From a virus: a stretch of 23,559 nt of DNA. The notes beneath the pieces were generated by a model. It saw nothing but the letters and a program-made list of their open reading frames with translations, was not told the DNA's origin and made no database searches. This document shows positions 10,901-15,935 of this stretch, piece by piece (the first letter of the stretch is position 1; the number at the start of each line of letters is the position of its first letter). Location: IMG/VR virus record IMGVR_UViG_3300027749_003205, positions 1 to 23,559 of that record. One strand, given 5' to 3'. The translations under genes were made by a program, and so were the position numbers.

Positions 10901-13125
10901 TTATCAATATAATTTGTAGAAGATGTTAACAATACAGTAACTTTGGCAGGATCAACAATTGCCGACCTTGCTCCTTGTAAACTAATTGGGGCGTTGGCAG
11001 CTATTGGATATACAACTGCTGGCGCATTACCACTGTCGTCGATAATAGTAATGACATTATCAACACCGCCGCCAATTGATAAACTAACAGCATCACCGGG
11101 TACAACTCCGCTTAGTGTTTCGTTTCTATATTGCTTAACACTTTGCTGATATACAGTAGTTGGTGATTGATTATCAATAATTGATAACGATAACGATTTG
11201 ACATAGGTAAATGCTGCAATTATTGGGGCAACTTCTGTTTCTTGGATATTTAAAACAGCACCGATCCAATATCTTAAACCAGCATACACGGATTGGCTGT
11301 TGCCGCCATACATCATGTCATAGACTACACTCCAAATAACATACTCAACATCTCGTTGACAGGTAGCTTTGTTATAGGTTAATCCTGGATACTCAGTTGT
11401 TAAGAACGAAATTACCTCAGCTTGAATAAATGTAATATTGTTCAATAATAATTGTTTTGCTGAATTCTGCGCTGAGGTAGTTCCTGATAAATTAGGAATA
11501 ACAACATCGGGCAACTTATTGCCAAGGATGATGCTAGAAATCAATTCAATGTTTGACACAATTGAACTAACTGCTGAAGGTATATCTTTAACCGCAGTGA
11601 TACCGGCAACTACTGGCACAGCATCCGGATTGCCAATGATTTGATATTTTAAATTGGTAAGTACCTCAATTATTTCTGACTGACTTAAGAATGTGCCAGC
11701 TCTCGCAAATGCTAGACCTACTTGTATTGATTGATAGTTTGATTGGAATACTAAATCATATGCCAACGCATTGATTACATTAGTGATGTAATCGTCAACA
11801 CCTATTGTGCTATATGAATTATTTAAAATTTGATCTCGGGCAAATTTAATACCGCTAACTGTTTGTACTAAATTGTTTGGAGCAATTTTTTGTAATGAAC
11901 TTGTTGCAGCTCTAGTAACATTAAATGTACTGTCTAAAACAAGGTCGTATCCAACAGCATCTAAAATTAATTTAACATCGCGACTACATTTAATTTTATC
12001 GTAAGTAAACGTGTTAACATATTTGTTGTTAATATACGCAACAACCTCAGCTTGAATAAAAGGTGTGTTTAATTCTAACAAATCTCTAGCATCGGTATAG
12101 CCAGTGTCTCCACTATTGCCACCGGATAGTGTTGCGCTTTGGACTGTAGAAAATGTTTGATCCGCCCCGATGGTGTAACTTAATCGTTGACGATATGGGC
12201 CAGGTTCCTGTGTTGCTAGAGCAATTAGTGTTTCGGCTTGTAAAGCGGCAGCACCAACGGTCTTATAAGCATAGTTCCAATAACGGCCTTCTTTGCCTAC
12301 TGGTGTTTTTTGTTGTAAGTCATCACCATTACTAGCAGAAACATATAAGTTAACATTGCTTGAATACGTACTATTATCTACATAAAACTTAGTTGCGGCT
12401 TGTAAGTCGTCACCGCTATTCGGAGTGCCTTGTCCAGCCATTGGAGCAGGATGATCGCTCAATGTTAGGGCGCCTGTCATTGTATCACCACCGCGGTATA
12501 CTACGTGCTGACGTTGTACAGCTTCAGTTTTTAAATAATTGCTAGATAATCGTACATCATAATCTGGGTCAGTAGTATCAGGGGCAATTGGCTCGTTACG
12601 TACTTTTAACGGGTCTCCTAGTGTACCAGTAGCAGATCGTTGGATATATCTATTATCAGCATATCCTTTTGGAATAACTAAATCGTCAATGGTAATGCTG
12701 AATCCGGGAGTTACGTATATTGCGTTAAATGCATCGACTAATGTTTGATTCGGTGCTTGAACATTACCAATACCTAAAAACGCATTTAACGGAGCACCTA
12801 ATGTTGGCGTGTATTCGTTAACTAGCTTACCAGCATTTGATCGAATATCGAGTTGTCCATTGTTGCTAGTTGTAAACGCAATTGAATTATCAGTACTAAC
12901 GATTGTACGTGCGGTAAGTTTATCGCCAGTGTGACTAGCCATGATAATTTGGTCCGGGTCATAGCTAGACGGCGCATCATCAAGGGCATTAAATTTAATC
13001 TTATCCCCACCCAATATGCCGTAAACTTGTGTAAAGTTTTCATTTACCTTACGGAACGACTCACGTATACTATCACCAGTGCCGTCGTTACCTTGTACGC
13101 CAATATCAATTGTTTGTTTTGCCAT
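1918..13125 (-). CDS. Giant fibre/virion structural protein (3735 aa)
   Basis: I place the start at ATG 13125, with GGAG about 10 nt upstream; a start at 13161 would run into the iscA-like gene and add 12 unlikely residues. Residues 5-30 carry the GDSIRESFRKVNENFTQVY attachment-type motif. Between about 375 and 1770 a repeat of the form YxxxxCxRDVxxIIDAVxYDxxxGGN occurs six times, plus one degenerate copy. Residues about 1195-1258 look like the start of a pectate-lyase-type beta helix (MESGVYYEDYPIRLADNV). Residues about 2180-3500 are Thr/Ser/Gly/Val-rich beta modules, many with a YNG core. LNGGTMKGNLNM...DAATKGYVD near 3130-3165 is typical of phage fibres. The C-terminus (YADLAEYYEGD onwards, about 3609-3735) resembles fibre-tip domains, some of which in other phages are self-cleaving chaperones; that is unproven here. 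It sits in one late unit with the iscA-like gene, 5 bp apart. It matches the very large virion proteins of marine T4-like phages. Confidence 0.9.
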   Translation of the reverse strand: MAKQTIDIGVQGNDGTGDSIRESFRKVNENFTQVYGILGGDKIKFNALDDAPSSYDPDQIIMASHTGDKLTARTIVSTDNSIAFTTSNNGQLDIRSNAGKLVNEYTPTLGAPLNAFLGIGNVQAPNQTLVDAFNAIYVTPGFSITIDDLVIPKGYADNRYIQRSATGTLGDPLKVRNEPIAPDTTDPDYDVRLSSNYLKTEAVQRQHVVYRGGDTMTGALTLSDHPAPMAGQGTPNSGDDLQAATKFYVDNSTYSSNVNLYVSASNGDDLQQKTPVGKEGRYWNYAYKTVGAAALQAETLIALATQEPGPYRQRLSYTIGADQTFSTVQSATLSGGNSGDTGYTDARDLLELNTPFIQAEVVAYINNKYVNTFTYDKIKCSRDVKLILDAVGYDLVLDSTFNVTRAATSSLQKIAPNNLVQTVSGIKFARDQILNNSYSTIGVDDYITNVINALAYDLVFQSNYQSIQVGLAFARAGTFLSQSEIIEVLTNLKYQIIGNPDAVPVVAGITAVKDIPSAVSSIVSNIELISSIILGNKLPDVVIPNLSGTTSAQNSAKQLLLNNITFIQAEVISFLTTEYPGLTYNKATCQRDVEYVIWSVVYDMMYGGNSQSVYAGLRYWIGAVLNIQETEVAPIIAAFTYVKSLSLSIIDNQSPTTVYQQSVKQYRNETLSGVVPGDAVSLSIGGGVDNVITIIDDSGNAPAVVYPIAANAPISLQGARSAIVDPAKVTVLLTSSTNYIDNNFTPINNPTILSQISDLFQIVTDLLENGIDTRVYPTFTDPDAVYRPLGYRHARDLILNNIDFIIAETIAFINANPHATGYSQATCARDLGYIIEGVAYDITYGGNSGGILSGQQYFQYSALQIAGNELTSTLAALAFAQSLSIRVSQNDVLLAGELGQTLIPQYSNNAWSNGSYAASVINNSWNATYTIINEANPDLPTETLDLVYPVIDNGAYDADAITAREIIQASKTQVAYDTIIYIDTTFSGGFNYDETVCYRDVGLIITAMVIDLVTGGTYQSIGAGKSYYKNASAKAIAIGTQYSETLDGIQYAKTVALQVLNQTKATRYQLLVEQQLRPAKTASSGAKTTFSNNMDLLINIIQNGYGAAPTPSFGTGIWNVVISNGGNGYVDQGIPGNNDIIPAKVLVGYSSAAYGTIVKYLPGAISNVDTIQIRLTKPGFFVLGEQLEFGETVRELQIVIFMESGVYYEDYPIRLADNVSIKGDEFRRTIMRPRDRISQSPWRKLFFYRDAIIDAMQLGPINYSGTDYAAGSSITLGGVNNTITISLGTGQVPQSWISKVLVDDTTKVTATTTTQSTGRITTSTNHGFEIGSPVVFRGTTFGNLVTGQIYYVLTTPTLTTFTLTAKYNSTVPVALINGSGSITVMRDDRRGKAVVTSVSGNVMNCEVIYPFNAAVTLTTGNWHIYDTINYGRHYLTNPLDITSEAKNNKEIDVILCNDAVRVNNITFQGHGGFAMVLDPEGSIKTKSPYGQVATSFTQSNNRKRFAGGQFVDGFTGRLFGTITNIANSGITVTVVGETNSGLDIRPPQAPCVFFVQGNRFQINDIVSFDSATKTVVLTLDTATPYDPTNVSNPVGYNQATCSRDVGLILDAVTYDMVLGSNFQTIRAGISYARADASLVITNQKTQTVAGLNKTRDLALATIAGNSSAVAAVTSSMNILNTIIDQGITAAPTITYPTSVNSTAAAVKLKNNLQANRSFIRAEIVAWIASTYAIKTIPNYSAVTCSRDVGYMIDAICYDIMYGGNSMTFDAVLSYYGRSVSGESGSNQITGEESVTAAAYGRFKNVLQQISLNTTVSKSAGNIAVQTITAGYIILNTDAEYIKIGDLSDLIVDYVLDGVSATSRTTPSLSGLPTGAGSLIEAQTLIVAAKTSIKTNTITYLNNGGGLLINLEMGGNKSMLANDFAMINDLGYAVICTNGGISEQVSTFTYYCYTHYWSNNGGQIRSVGGSNAHGVYGLRASGYDVTEKPDSVTLANNMMQVARVYKQGSFAGEMTPTTAKQSLAVYIIGYDFSPYNTSELEIDHSIIFGGGITRYEVTSVEHTTVTINGQNVLKINLSTAGNNGTSSTGLAYTLYDGQQVTIRSLTNIKFTGIDNVRPTRPSTALQFNDKLADIYRVIAYNLSESTGETLPANIAVLGTDASFQYYKFVTDILNIGLLDPDGAITVTGASGSGSTVTITFANQGSAPFAAGDSITIQGVVNTGGTTDLYNGTYTVTTCSATQVQYASTVTATYASGGQVGAKTQGAKVGDNKISVLQISVQATIDQINKGTYVTGWNGRIHTISSYTQPTFIATARFVSGGSASTTMLVDTVLGVIEIGDIIVNAAFSSNQYVLSVTAPVYPSTLTTVVLSALANTAIVGSSSITFGTQYTGYLNIDPNPVINIVGDGSVISALTFVSKTVPTSGKKIVTYSVPWTPTALPIVDAWYNISGQTGASVAYNGYRQVTGVLSKTQITVPDVTGLAVGMVVTSSTAGAYISSGTVIQSIDSTTQFTIAPAGWIPAGASVSSTVVSVLDRITITNGGSGFTTPPTIIIGRGGSINGAFVNGETAGGLATCTISGGSITAVSIVSPGYGYTSTPLVYLNGQVIDTSHNNATLTAVLSATATVTPVAVAGVSTNQISVAYTSNPGTFTKSNYAEFVGAMAGSTTLTVSSLTTGTIAIGQTIVGDGVTPGSYITAGSGLSWTVSPSQTFTSTAVTAQVAVNTFTSITGPASFTGTIVGTTLTVVAVGTGTIAIGQGVTGTGVSAGTYITAGSGSSWTVSVSQTVASGIITTTYAVVLGLRTQGTAPTVGKYFNITSNNNPLYNGFYYCVASTTSSITLSYPYNPGTWNSGVASITIASYDSVTGTGPYLVTYTIPSQTNLPAVGSYWTVTGNATAGYNRTVTVTASTATTVTVSYASNPGAYSTGITVLTPVTFIMKEVTTGTSNSLGISKPFPTDAAATLRLGYGVGASAQITQRISTNRATGHDFLDIGTGGYSTTNYPYTIYGNPVIGRQQAQEIQEDGVGRVFYVTTDQNGIFRVGKFFTVDQGTGTVTFSASIALSNLDGLGFKRGVVISEFSTDSTMTNNASEIVPVQSAVRGYIDKRLGLDHGGGPVPSSNLIGPGYLPLNGGTMKGNLNMATFGIGNIATPVGAFDAATKGYVDALVDAHDQFGELRDANFTSVAQGNIAVYDLNTTFTIIGASGTGAVATVNFATQSSPPFAVGSIIRISGILTSTGYNGEWLVTDCTINSVSWISTYTTLWGGSGTVVRPQWKNIALPATSTGNDVTITYNAGAGTITTAIASGKITNTMVSASAAIVQSKLSMTAAGTIAPTSLSPYTAPSVAQADLGLAAFDQQQFTSSNGWITIKPSSSTSTGVTLTRLQYIGAKSLVGNLGTVSAAPTEVTPGNVVTAGDGIKNASFAASGVMITAYDGSNTNNNTYSITAVTTSGGNNSIVKTGSAGEIDAKQLKIDGYKIIDTTAATPSVDFYTPGTFNFLTATGTDGSNGVATVYGTIDVTNGSLKTKSLYTGAPATTGSIVGDWTVAAASQLRFATGSNLTISDGTLTVTTGLLDITGGTLKSVTLTTGASGTRGDITGAWHLSGAFEATYADLAEYYEGDQEYEAGTVLVFGGDKEVTTTVTMNDTRSAGVVTTNPAYVMNSEQKGIKVCVALAGRIPCRVVGRVKKGDMLTTSATPGCAVKATTPTLGAIIGKALEDKDYGEAGVIQIAVGRA
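4772..5145 (-). repeat. Tandem 75-residue repeat inside the giant fibre gene
   Basis: Two copies (about 4772-4920 and 4997-5145) lie exactly 225 nt apart, which is 75 codons in frame. Both encode TGTIAIGQ, then GxYITAGSGxSWTVSxSQT. The DNA itself is still very similar, for example tggccaatagcaatagt against tggccaatggcaatagt, so the duplication is recent or kept alike by recombination. Both copies belong to the Thr/Ser/Gly-rich beta part of the protein. Confidence 0.8.
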
Positions 13126-13130
13126 TTTTC

Positions 13131-13454
13131 TTAAACTCCGAAGCTTGATCCGCACCCACACGTAGTTTGTGCGTTGGGATTTTTAATTGTAAAAGAACTG
13201 CCCATGAGTTCTTCTTTATAGTCTATTTCTGCGCCCTGTAAGTATTGCATACTCATGCTGTCTATAAGTACACGAAACTCATCTAATGGGACTTCAAAGT
13301 CATCTTCATTCATTACATCGTCAAATGTAAAGCCATAGCTAAATCCGCTACAACCTCCGCCTTGCACAAATGTACGTAGTGCTAGCTTGGGATTTCCCTC
13401 TTCGTATAGCAGATCTTTGATTTTTACTTTAGCTGACTCTGAAATTGTGATCAC
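13131..13454 (-). CDS. iscA: A-type iron-sulfur carrier (IscA/ErpA/HesB family)
   Basis: The 107-residue protein has the family's usual length and its three cluster-binding cysteines: Cys35 in [11 protein letters not shown], and Cys99 and Cys101 in the C-terminal CGCGSSF. Proteins of this family carry or scaffold Fe-S clusters and pass them to client enzymes. The start is GTG at 13454, supported by AAGGA 6 nt upstream; no in-frame ATG fits. A GATAAATA late octamer lies 18 nt upstream of the start. The giant fibre gene follows 5 bp after the stop, so the two are probably made together late in infection. HesB/IscA homologues are known in marine T4-like phages. Its clients here are unknown: three radical SAM proteins are encoded in the window but in a different transcription unit. 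Confidence 0.95.
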   Translation of the reverse strand: MITISESAKVKIKDLLYEEGNPKLALRTFVQGGGCSGFSYGFTFDDVMNEDDFEVPLDEFRVLIDSMSMQYLQGAEIDYKEELMGSSFTIKNPNAQTTCGCGSSFGV

Positions 13455-13472
13455 ATTAGGTCCTTGTTATGA

Positions 13473-13480
13473 TATTTATC
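13473..13480 (-). promoter_or_regulatory. T4-type late promoter octamer (GATAAATA) for the iscA-like gene
   Basis: GATAAATA on the minus strand lies 18 nt before the GTG start and just upstream of the AAGGA ribosome site. T4 late promoters have only a TATAAATA-like -10 box. The same octamer at a similar distance precedes the 483-residue fibre gene, and TATAAATA precedes the lysine-rich gene, which supports the call. No -35 box is seen, as expected for late promoters. Confidence 0.65.
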
Positions 13481-13510
13481 AATACCATTTTATAACCTTA
13501 ATGTAAATAC

Positions 13511-13801
13511 ATGATGTATATCAGCACTGAATTTATCAATACTCCACACTATCGTAAAAGCAAATATGGTACAATGCATACCTATATGCGTAAAAAATCA
13601 GTACTAGTAATGAGATGTGATAGTTGTCAAACTGTGTTTAGGCGTGACAAAGGCAACATGTCTCCCAAGCGAGTGAGTGACAAATATTACCATGTATGCG
13701 GTGATTGTGATGCTAAGAAATTTGCTCAGAGCAAGGGTGTTGAAGCTAGGAATGTATGGGATATGCCTGTGAGCAGTCTTAAGACGCTAGGCCAACTCTA
13801 G
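13511..13801 (+). CDS. Small zinc-ribbon-like protein, function unknown
   Basis: This 96-residue protein has two CxxC pairs, Cys36/Cys39 (CDSC) and Cys63/Cys66 (CGDC), 23 residues apart, which fits a single zinc-ribbon fold. The N-terminal part (PHYRKSKYGTMHTYMRKK) and the stretch between the pairs are rich in Lys and Arg, so nucleic-acid binding is possible. The start is 13511 or the next codon at 13514. No Shine-Dalgarno is visible. TGTAAATA, a weak late-type octamer, ends 1 nt before the first ATG, so the mRNA may be leaderless. A start at 13571 is possible but has no better ribosome site. The gene points away from the iscA-like gene and its 3' end overlaps the sod gene by 23 nt in convergent orientation. 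I cannot name a function. Confidence 0.8.
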   Translation: MMYISTEFINTPHYRKSKYGTMHTYMRKKSVLVMRCDSCQTVFRRDKGNMSPKRVSDKYYHVCGDCDAKKFAQSKGVEARNVWDMPVSSLKTLGQL

Positions 13802-14339
13802 AGCTGATCACATTCCAGTTCATGATCTTCCATTGATTGGCTAGATAGCCTTTCTTATCAGCTTGGTAATCCAATGCCCAGGCATGCTCCCACCAGTCTA
13901 CTAACAGTACGATATCCTGCTTGATTTCGTGATTAGCAATAGTTTTGATTTTGCCATCTCGAGCTAGATATGCCCATCCACTACCTTGAATCTTCATGGC
14001 TTCTTTTTCAAACGCATCCTTAAACTTATCAAAAGTTTTGAAATGTTTGTTAATAAATTCACCCGCCGATCCATCTGGCTCGTTTGATCTAGTGGGTTTT
14101 TGAAACTGAGTAAACCAAATATTGTGTAAAAACGCACCCGCCTCATTAAAGTCGGGATCGCCTTCCCCATCGTTAAATCGAGTAACATAGGCCTTGTATA
14201 ACTTGCCATAGTGATAGTCAATACTGTCTCTACTCATGCTCGGCTCTAGATCATCTTTGCCATACGGAAGTTTAGTCTGTACTAGTGTGCTAGGCGTTTT
14301 ACCCTCGTGTAGCGTGATATGCTTGATAAAGTTGTACAT
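13779..14339 (-). CDS. sod: Fe/Mn-type superoxide dismutase
   Basis: The 186-residue protein has the family layout and all four metal ligands: His43 (DYHYGK), His72 (in FNEAGAFLHNIWF), Asp148 and His152 (DWWEHAWALDY). The second-shell Tyr51 is present. The position that is usually the gateway His is Leu47. The position that is Gln in Mn enzymes and His in some Fe enzymes (as in mycobacteria) appears to be His137, which favours iron; this comes from alignment by eye. Superoxide dismutase converts superoxide to peroxide and oxygen. An 18-residue extension precedes the usual LPY start motif. ATG 14339 is the only start available, and it has no Shine-Dalgarno; TAAATA lies 5 nt upstream. No signal peptide is present, so it should act in the cytoplasm of the infected cell. 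Confidence 0.93.
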   Translation of the reverse strand: MYNFIKHITLHEGKTPSTLVQTKLPYGKDDLEPSMSRDSIDYHYGKLYKAYVTRFNDGEGDPDFNEAGAFLHNIWFTQFQKPTRSNEPDGSAGEFINKHFKTFDKFKDAFEKEAMKIQGSGWAYLARDGKIKTIANHEIKQDIVLLVDWWEHAWALDYQADKKGYLANQWKIMNWNVISSRVGLAS

Positions 14340-14344
14340 AATGA

Positions 14345-14360
14345 TATTTAGCTATAAATA
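14345..14360. promoter_or_regulatory. Divergent late-promoter element (TATTTA-gcta-TAAATA)
   Basis: An inverted pair, TATTTA then TAAATA separated by GCTA, puts a TAAATA hexamer on each strand between sod and the lysine-rich gene. On the plus strand it forms a perfect CTATAAATA late octamer (14353-14360), 19 nt before ATG 14380. On the minus strand the match is weaker (GCTAAATA) and only 5 nt from the sod start. The plus-strand promoter is well supported; the minus-strand one is a guess. Confidence 0.65.
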
Positions 14361-14379
14361 AAACACCAGGAGATTAACC

Positions 14380-14616
14380 ATGATTAAATTTATCAAAAGT
14401 TTTTTTAGTAAAAAAGAAGTAGCAGTCGAAGTAGCACCTTACAAAGTCGAAGTTGCTCCAACCCCTGTTCCAGTAGCAGAAGTTGCTACGTCAGTAGCTG
14501 ATCAAGCTGTTCAAGCTGTGGTTGAATCTATTGCTCCAGCTAAAAAGAAACCGACAGCTAAGAAGTCCCCATCAGCTAAAAAGCCACGTGCTCCTAAAAA
14601 ACCTAAAGCAGAGTGA
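14380..14616 (+). CDS. Lysine/proline/alanine-rich protein with histone-H1-like tail
   Basis: This 78-residue protein starts with a short amphipathic stretch (MIKFIKSFFSKK), continues through a Val/Ala/Pro-rich linker (residues 13-50), and ends in a strongly basic tail (53-78) with repeated AKK, KKP and SAKKPRAPKKPK units. Such tails resemble those of H1-type histones and bacterial histone-like proteins and would bind DNA or RNA without specificity. The start is clear: AGGAG 7 nt upstream and a TATAAATA late octamer 19 nt upstream. Late expression suggests a role in DNA condensation, packaging or the virion, but this is inference. It diverges from sod, and its stop codon directly abuts that of the next minus-strand gene. 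No known family is recognised. Confidence 0.85.
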   Translation: MIKFIKSFFSKKEVAVEVAPYKVEVAPTPVPVAEVATSVADQAVQAVVESIAPAKKKPTAKKSPSAKKPRAPKKPKAE

Positions 14617-14838
14617 TTAGAACTTAGATAATTGGCTAGAATAATTAGCCATGTCTTCTTGAATCCTAACCCTTCGTTTTTCGTCGAGGTTAGGATTTTC
14701 TTCTAGTTCTTCTCTTAGTGTTTCTATTCTGAAAATTAATTGCTCTCTAGAGAGCTTTTGTACAGTTCCATGCTGGCGAGGTTTTTCCCCTTGCTTTCGC
14801 ACATTATGTCGAACTGGTTTAGAAAAGTTATTGCCCAT
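14617..14838 (-). CDS. Small basic coiled-coil protein, function unknown
   Basis: The likely start is ATG 14838 (73 residues), with a weak GGAA upstream; a TTG at 14859 would give 80 residues. The N-terminal third is basic (SKPVRHNVRKQGEKPRQHG). The rest is a predicted charged helix (REQLIFRIETLREELEENP, then EKRRVRIQEDMANYSSQL) that could form a coiled coil. It overlaps the end of uvdE by 103 nt in another frame, which is long, so the true start could be further in or the frame could be fortuitous. The helix composition beyond the overlap looks like real protein. It is the last gene of the queD-uvdE unit. Confidence 0.6.
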   Translation of the reverse strand: MGNNFSKPVRHNVRKQGEKPRQHGTVQKLSREQLIFRIETLREELEENPNLDEKRRVRIQEDMANYSSQLSKF

Positions 14839-15755
14839 TCGTTTGTTTTTTGATTCCAATAAAAGTCGCTGTGTGCCCTCAGCTTTTGTTTCTTATATCC
14901 ATCTAGAAGTAGTTGGGCATGAACAGGTGCGGTAAGGCTGTCATGGCCCACAAGATAATCTTCACGACTAACTGAATAATGCATAGTAGGGCGCACACCA
15001 CGCCAGCTATCCACAACACGCTTAACGCGATCATCTTCCGGAAGGATATATTCCCCTTCACGTATCCAATGATGGTGTACATCGAGCACAATAGGAACGA
15101 TGTCGCTAATAGATAAACAATCATTTAACCCCCATGAGTTTTCTTCGTTTTCAATTGTAATACAATTCCGGGCTTCGGGGGTAAGGCGTTTGTAGGCAGT
15201 TCGTATCCCGTCGGGACCTTGTTTGCCACTAATATGTACGTTAATTTTAAAGTCCTGGAAGGTTTTTCCGTAACCCAACCATCGAGCCATGTCGGCATGA
15301 TATTCAAATTCTTCTATACTTCTTTCAACAATACCTTCGTTAATACTAGCTAGCACAACAAACTGCCCGGGATGCATAGACAATCGAACATGATTGGCAC
15401 GAGCAATATCACCTACTCTCTTAAAGTTAGTTTCGCAGTATGCTATAACATCAGGCTTACGCCAAAAGTTAGCGTAGTCGGCTTGAGTATAAACTGGCAA
15501 AATATCACTACTAATTCTAACCATCCTAAGGGCAGGATCAAGTAAGGCGACTCTTTCAACTAGCTTTCGTGTTGATTCAATATTGCCTACCATTAGGTCC
15601 CATAACCGTTGCTCTGCTACATCTCTTGACTGTCTATTTAACCATGCAACAGTAGTTGAGCCGGTGTTATATTGTTTGGCATCATCATCTTTGTGAATGC
15701 CATTAACTTGATCGGGACGATCAATCCATTTACATGCGAAGCCTATTTTGCCCAT
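14736..15755 (-). CDS. uvdE: UV-damage endonuclease (UvdE/UvsE family)
   Basis: This 339-residue TIM-barrel nuclease cuts DNA 5' of UV photoproducts in a light-independent excision-repair route. The metal-site motifs of the family are visible in order: RLSMHPGQFVV (His128, Gln131), NVHISGK (His174), IENEE (Glu202), LDVHHHW (Asp225, His227, His228), MHYSVSRE (His259) and AHSDFYWN (His295). ATG 15755 has GAAAGG 5 nt upstream, overlapping the stop of the preceding membrane protein gene. Length and motif spacing are normal, so it should be active. It is transcribed after queD and the small membrane protein, probably from the promoter at 16496-16523. Marine phages are known to carry this gene, where it could protect phage DNA in sunlit water. 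Confidence 0.95.
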   Translation of the reverse strand: MGKIGFACKWIDRPDQVNGIHKDDDAKQYNTGSTTVAWLNRQSRDVAEQRLWDLMVGNIESTRKLVERVALLDPALRMVRISSDILPVYTQADYANFWRKPDVIAYCETNFKRVGDIARANHVRLSMHPGQFVVLASINEGIVERSIEEFEYHADMARWLGYGKTFQDFKINVHISGKQGPDGIRTAYKRLTPEARNCITIENEENSWGLNDCLSISDIVPIVLDVHHHWIREGEYILPEDDRVKRVVDSWRGVRPTMHYSVSREDYLVGHDSLTAPVHAQLLLDGYKKQKLRAHSDFYWNQKTNEWAITFLNQFDIMCESKGKNLASMELYKSSLESN

Positions 15756-15764
15756 TTGTGCCTT

Positions 15765-15935
15765 TCACCAGTGTCGTATGACACCTGCGATTATAAAGAA
15801 GTTAGTAATAACATATATTAACACAATCAGCGTTCTAATACAAGCAATTCGGTCCGCCTCCACGTCCGAACTGCCTGCTTTCTCACCCAATGCTTTAGCC
15901 CAAACGTGCCAAAATTTACGCAAATAAATCTTCAT
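15765..15935 (-). CDS. Small single-pass membrane protein
   Basis: I choose ATG 15935 (56 residues), just inside the end of queD. A start at 15983 adds 16 residues and overlaps queD by 68 nt instead of 20 nt. The N-terminal half is amphipathic and basic (MKIYLRKFWHVWAKALGEKA), followed by an acidic patch (SSDVEADR), and ends with one hydrophobic span, IACIRTLIVLIYVITNFFII, at about residues 31-50, then AGVIRHW. It would sit in the inner membrane with a short tail. Its stop lies 9 nt before uvdE and overlaps the uvdE ribosome site, so the two are coupled. The function is unknown. Confidence 0.75.
   Translation of the reverse strand: MKIYLRKFWHVWAKALGEKAGSSDVEADRIACIRTLIVLIYVITNFFIIAGVIRHW

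Noticed and set aside
13126-13161. Upstream start for the giant fibre gene at 13161
   Set aside because: It would overlap the end of the iscA-like gene and precede the GGAG ribosome site; MAKQTIDIG at 13125 is the natural N-terminus.
13455-13510. Sigma-70 promoter for the zinc-ribbon gene (TATAAC at 13491)
   Set aside because: The only -35-like sequence (TTGTTA) is 21 nt away, too far for a credible promoter.
14633-14651. Hairpin TGGCTA/TAGCCA as a terminator between convergent genes
   Set aside because: The stem is only 6 bp, no T-run follows on either strand, and it lies within the small coiled-coil coding sequence.
14903-15124. 73-residue minus-strand frame with hydrophobic, membrane-like sequence
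   Set aside because: It lies wholly inside uvdE in another frame, where the uvdE metal-site motifs are clear; the hydrophobic look is a by-product of codon content.
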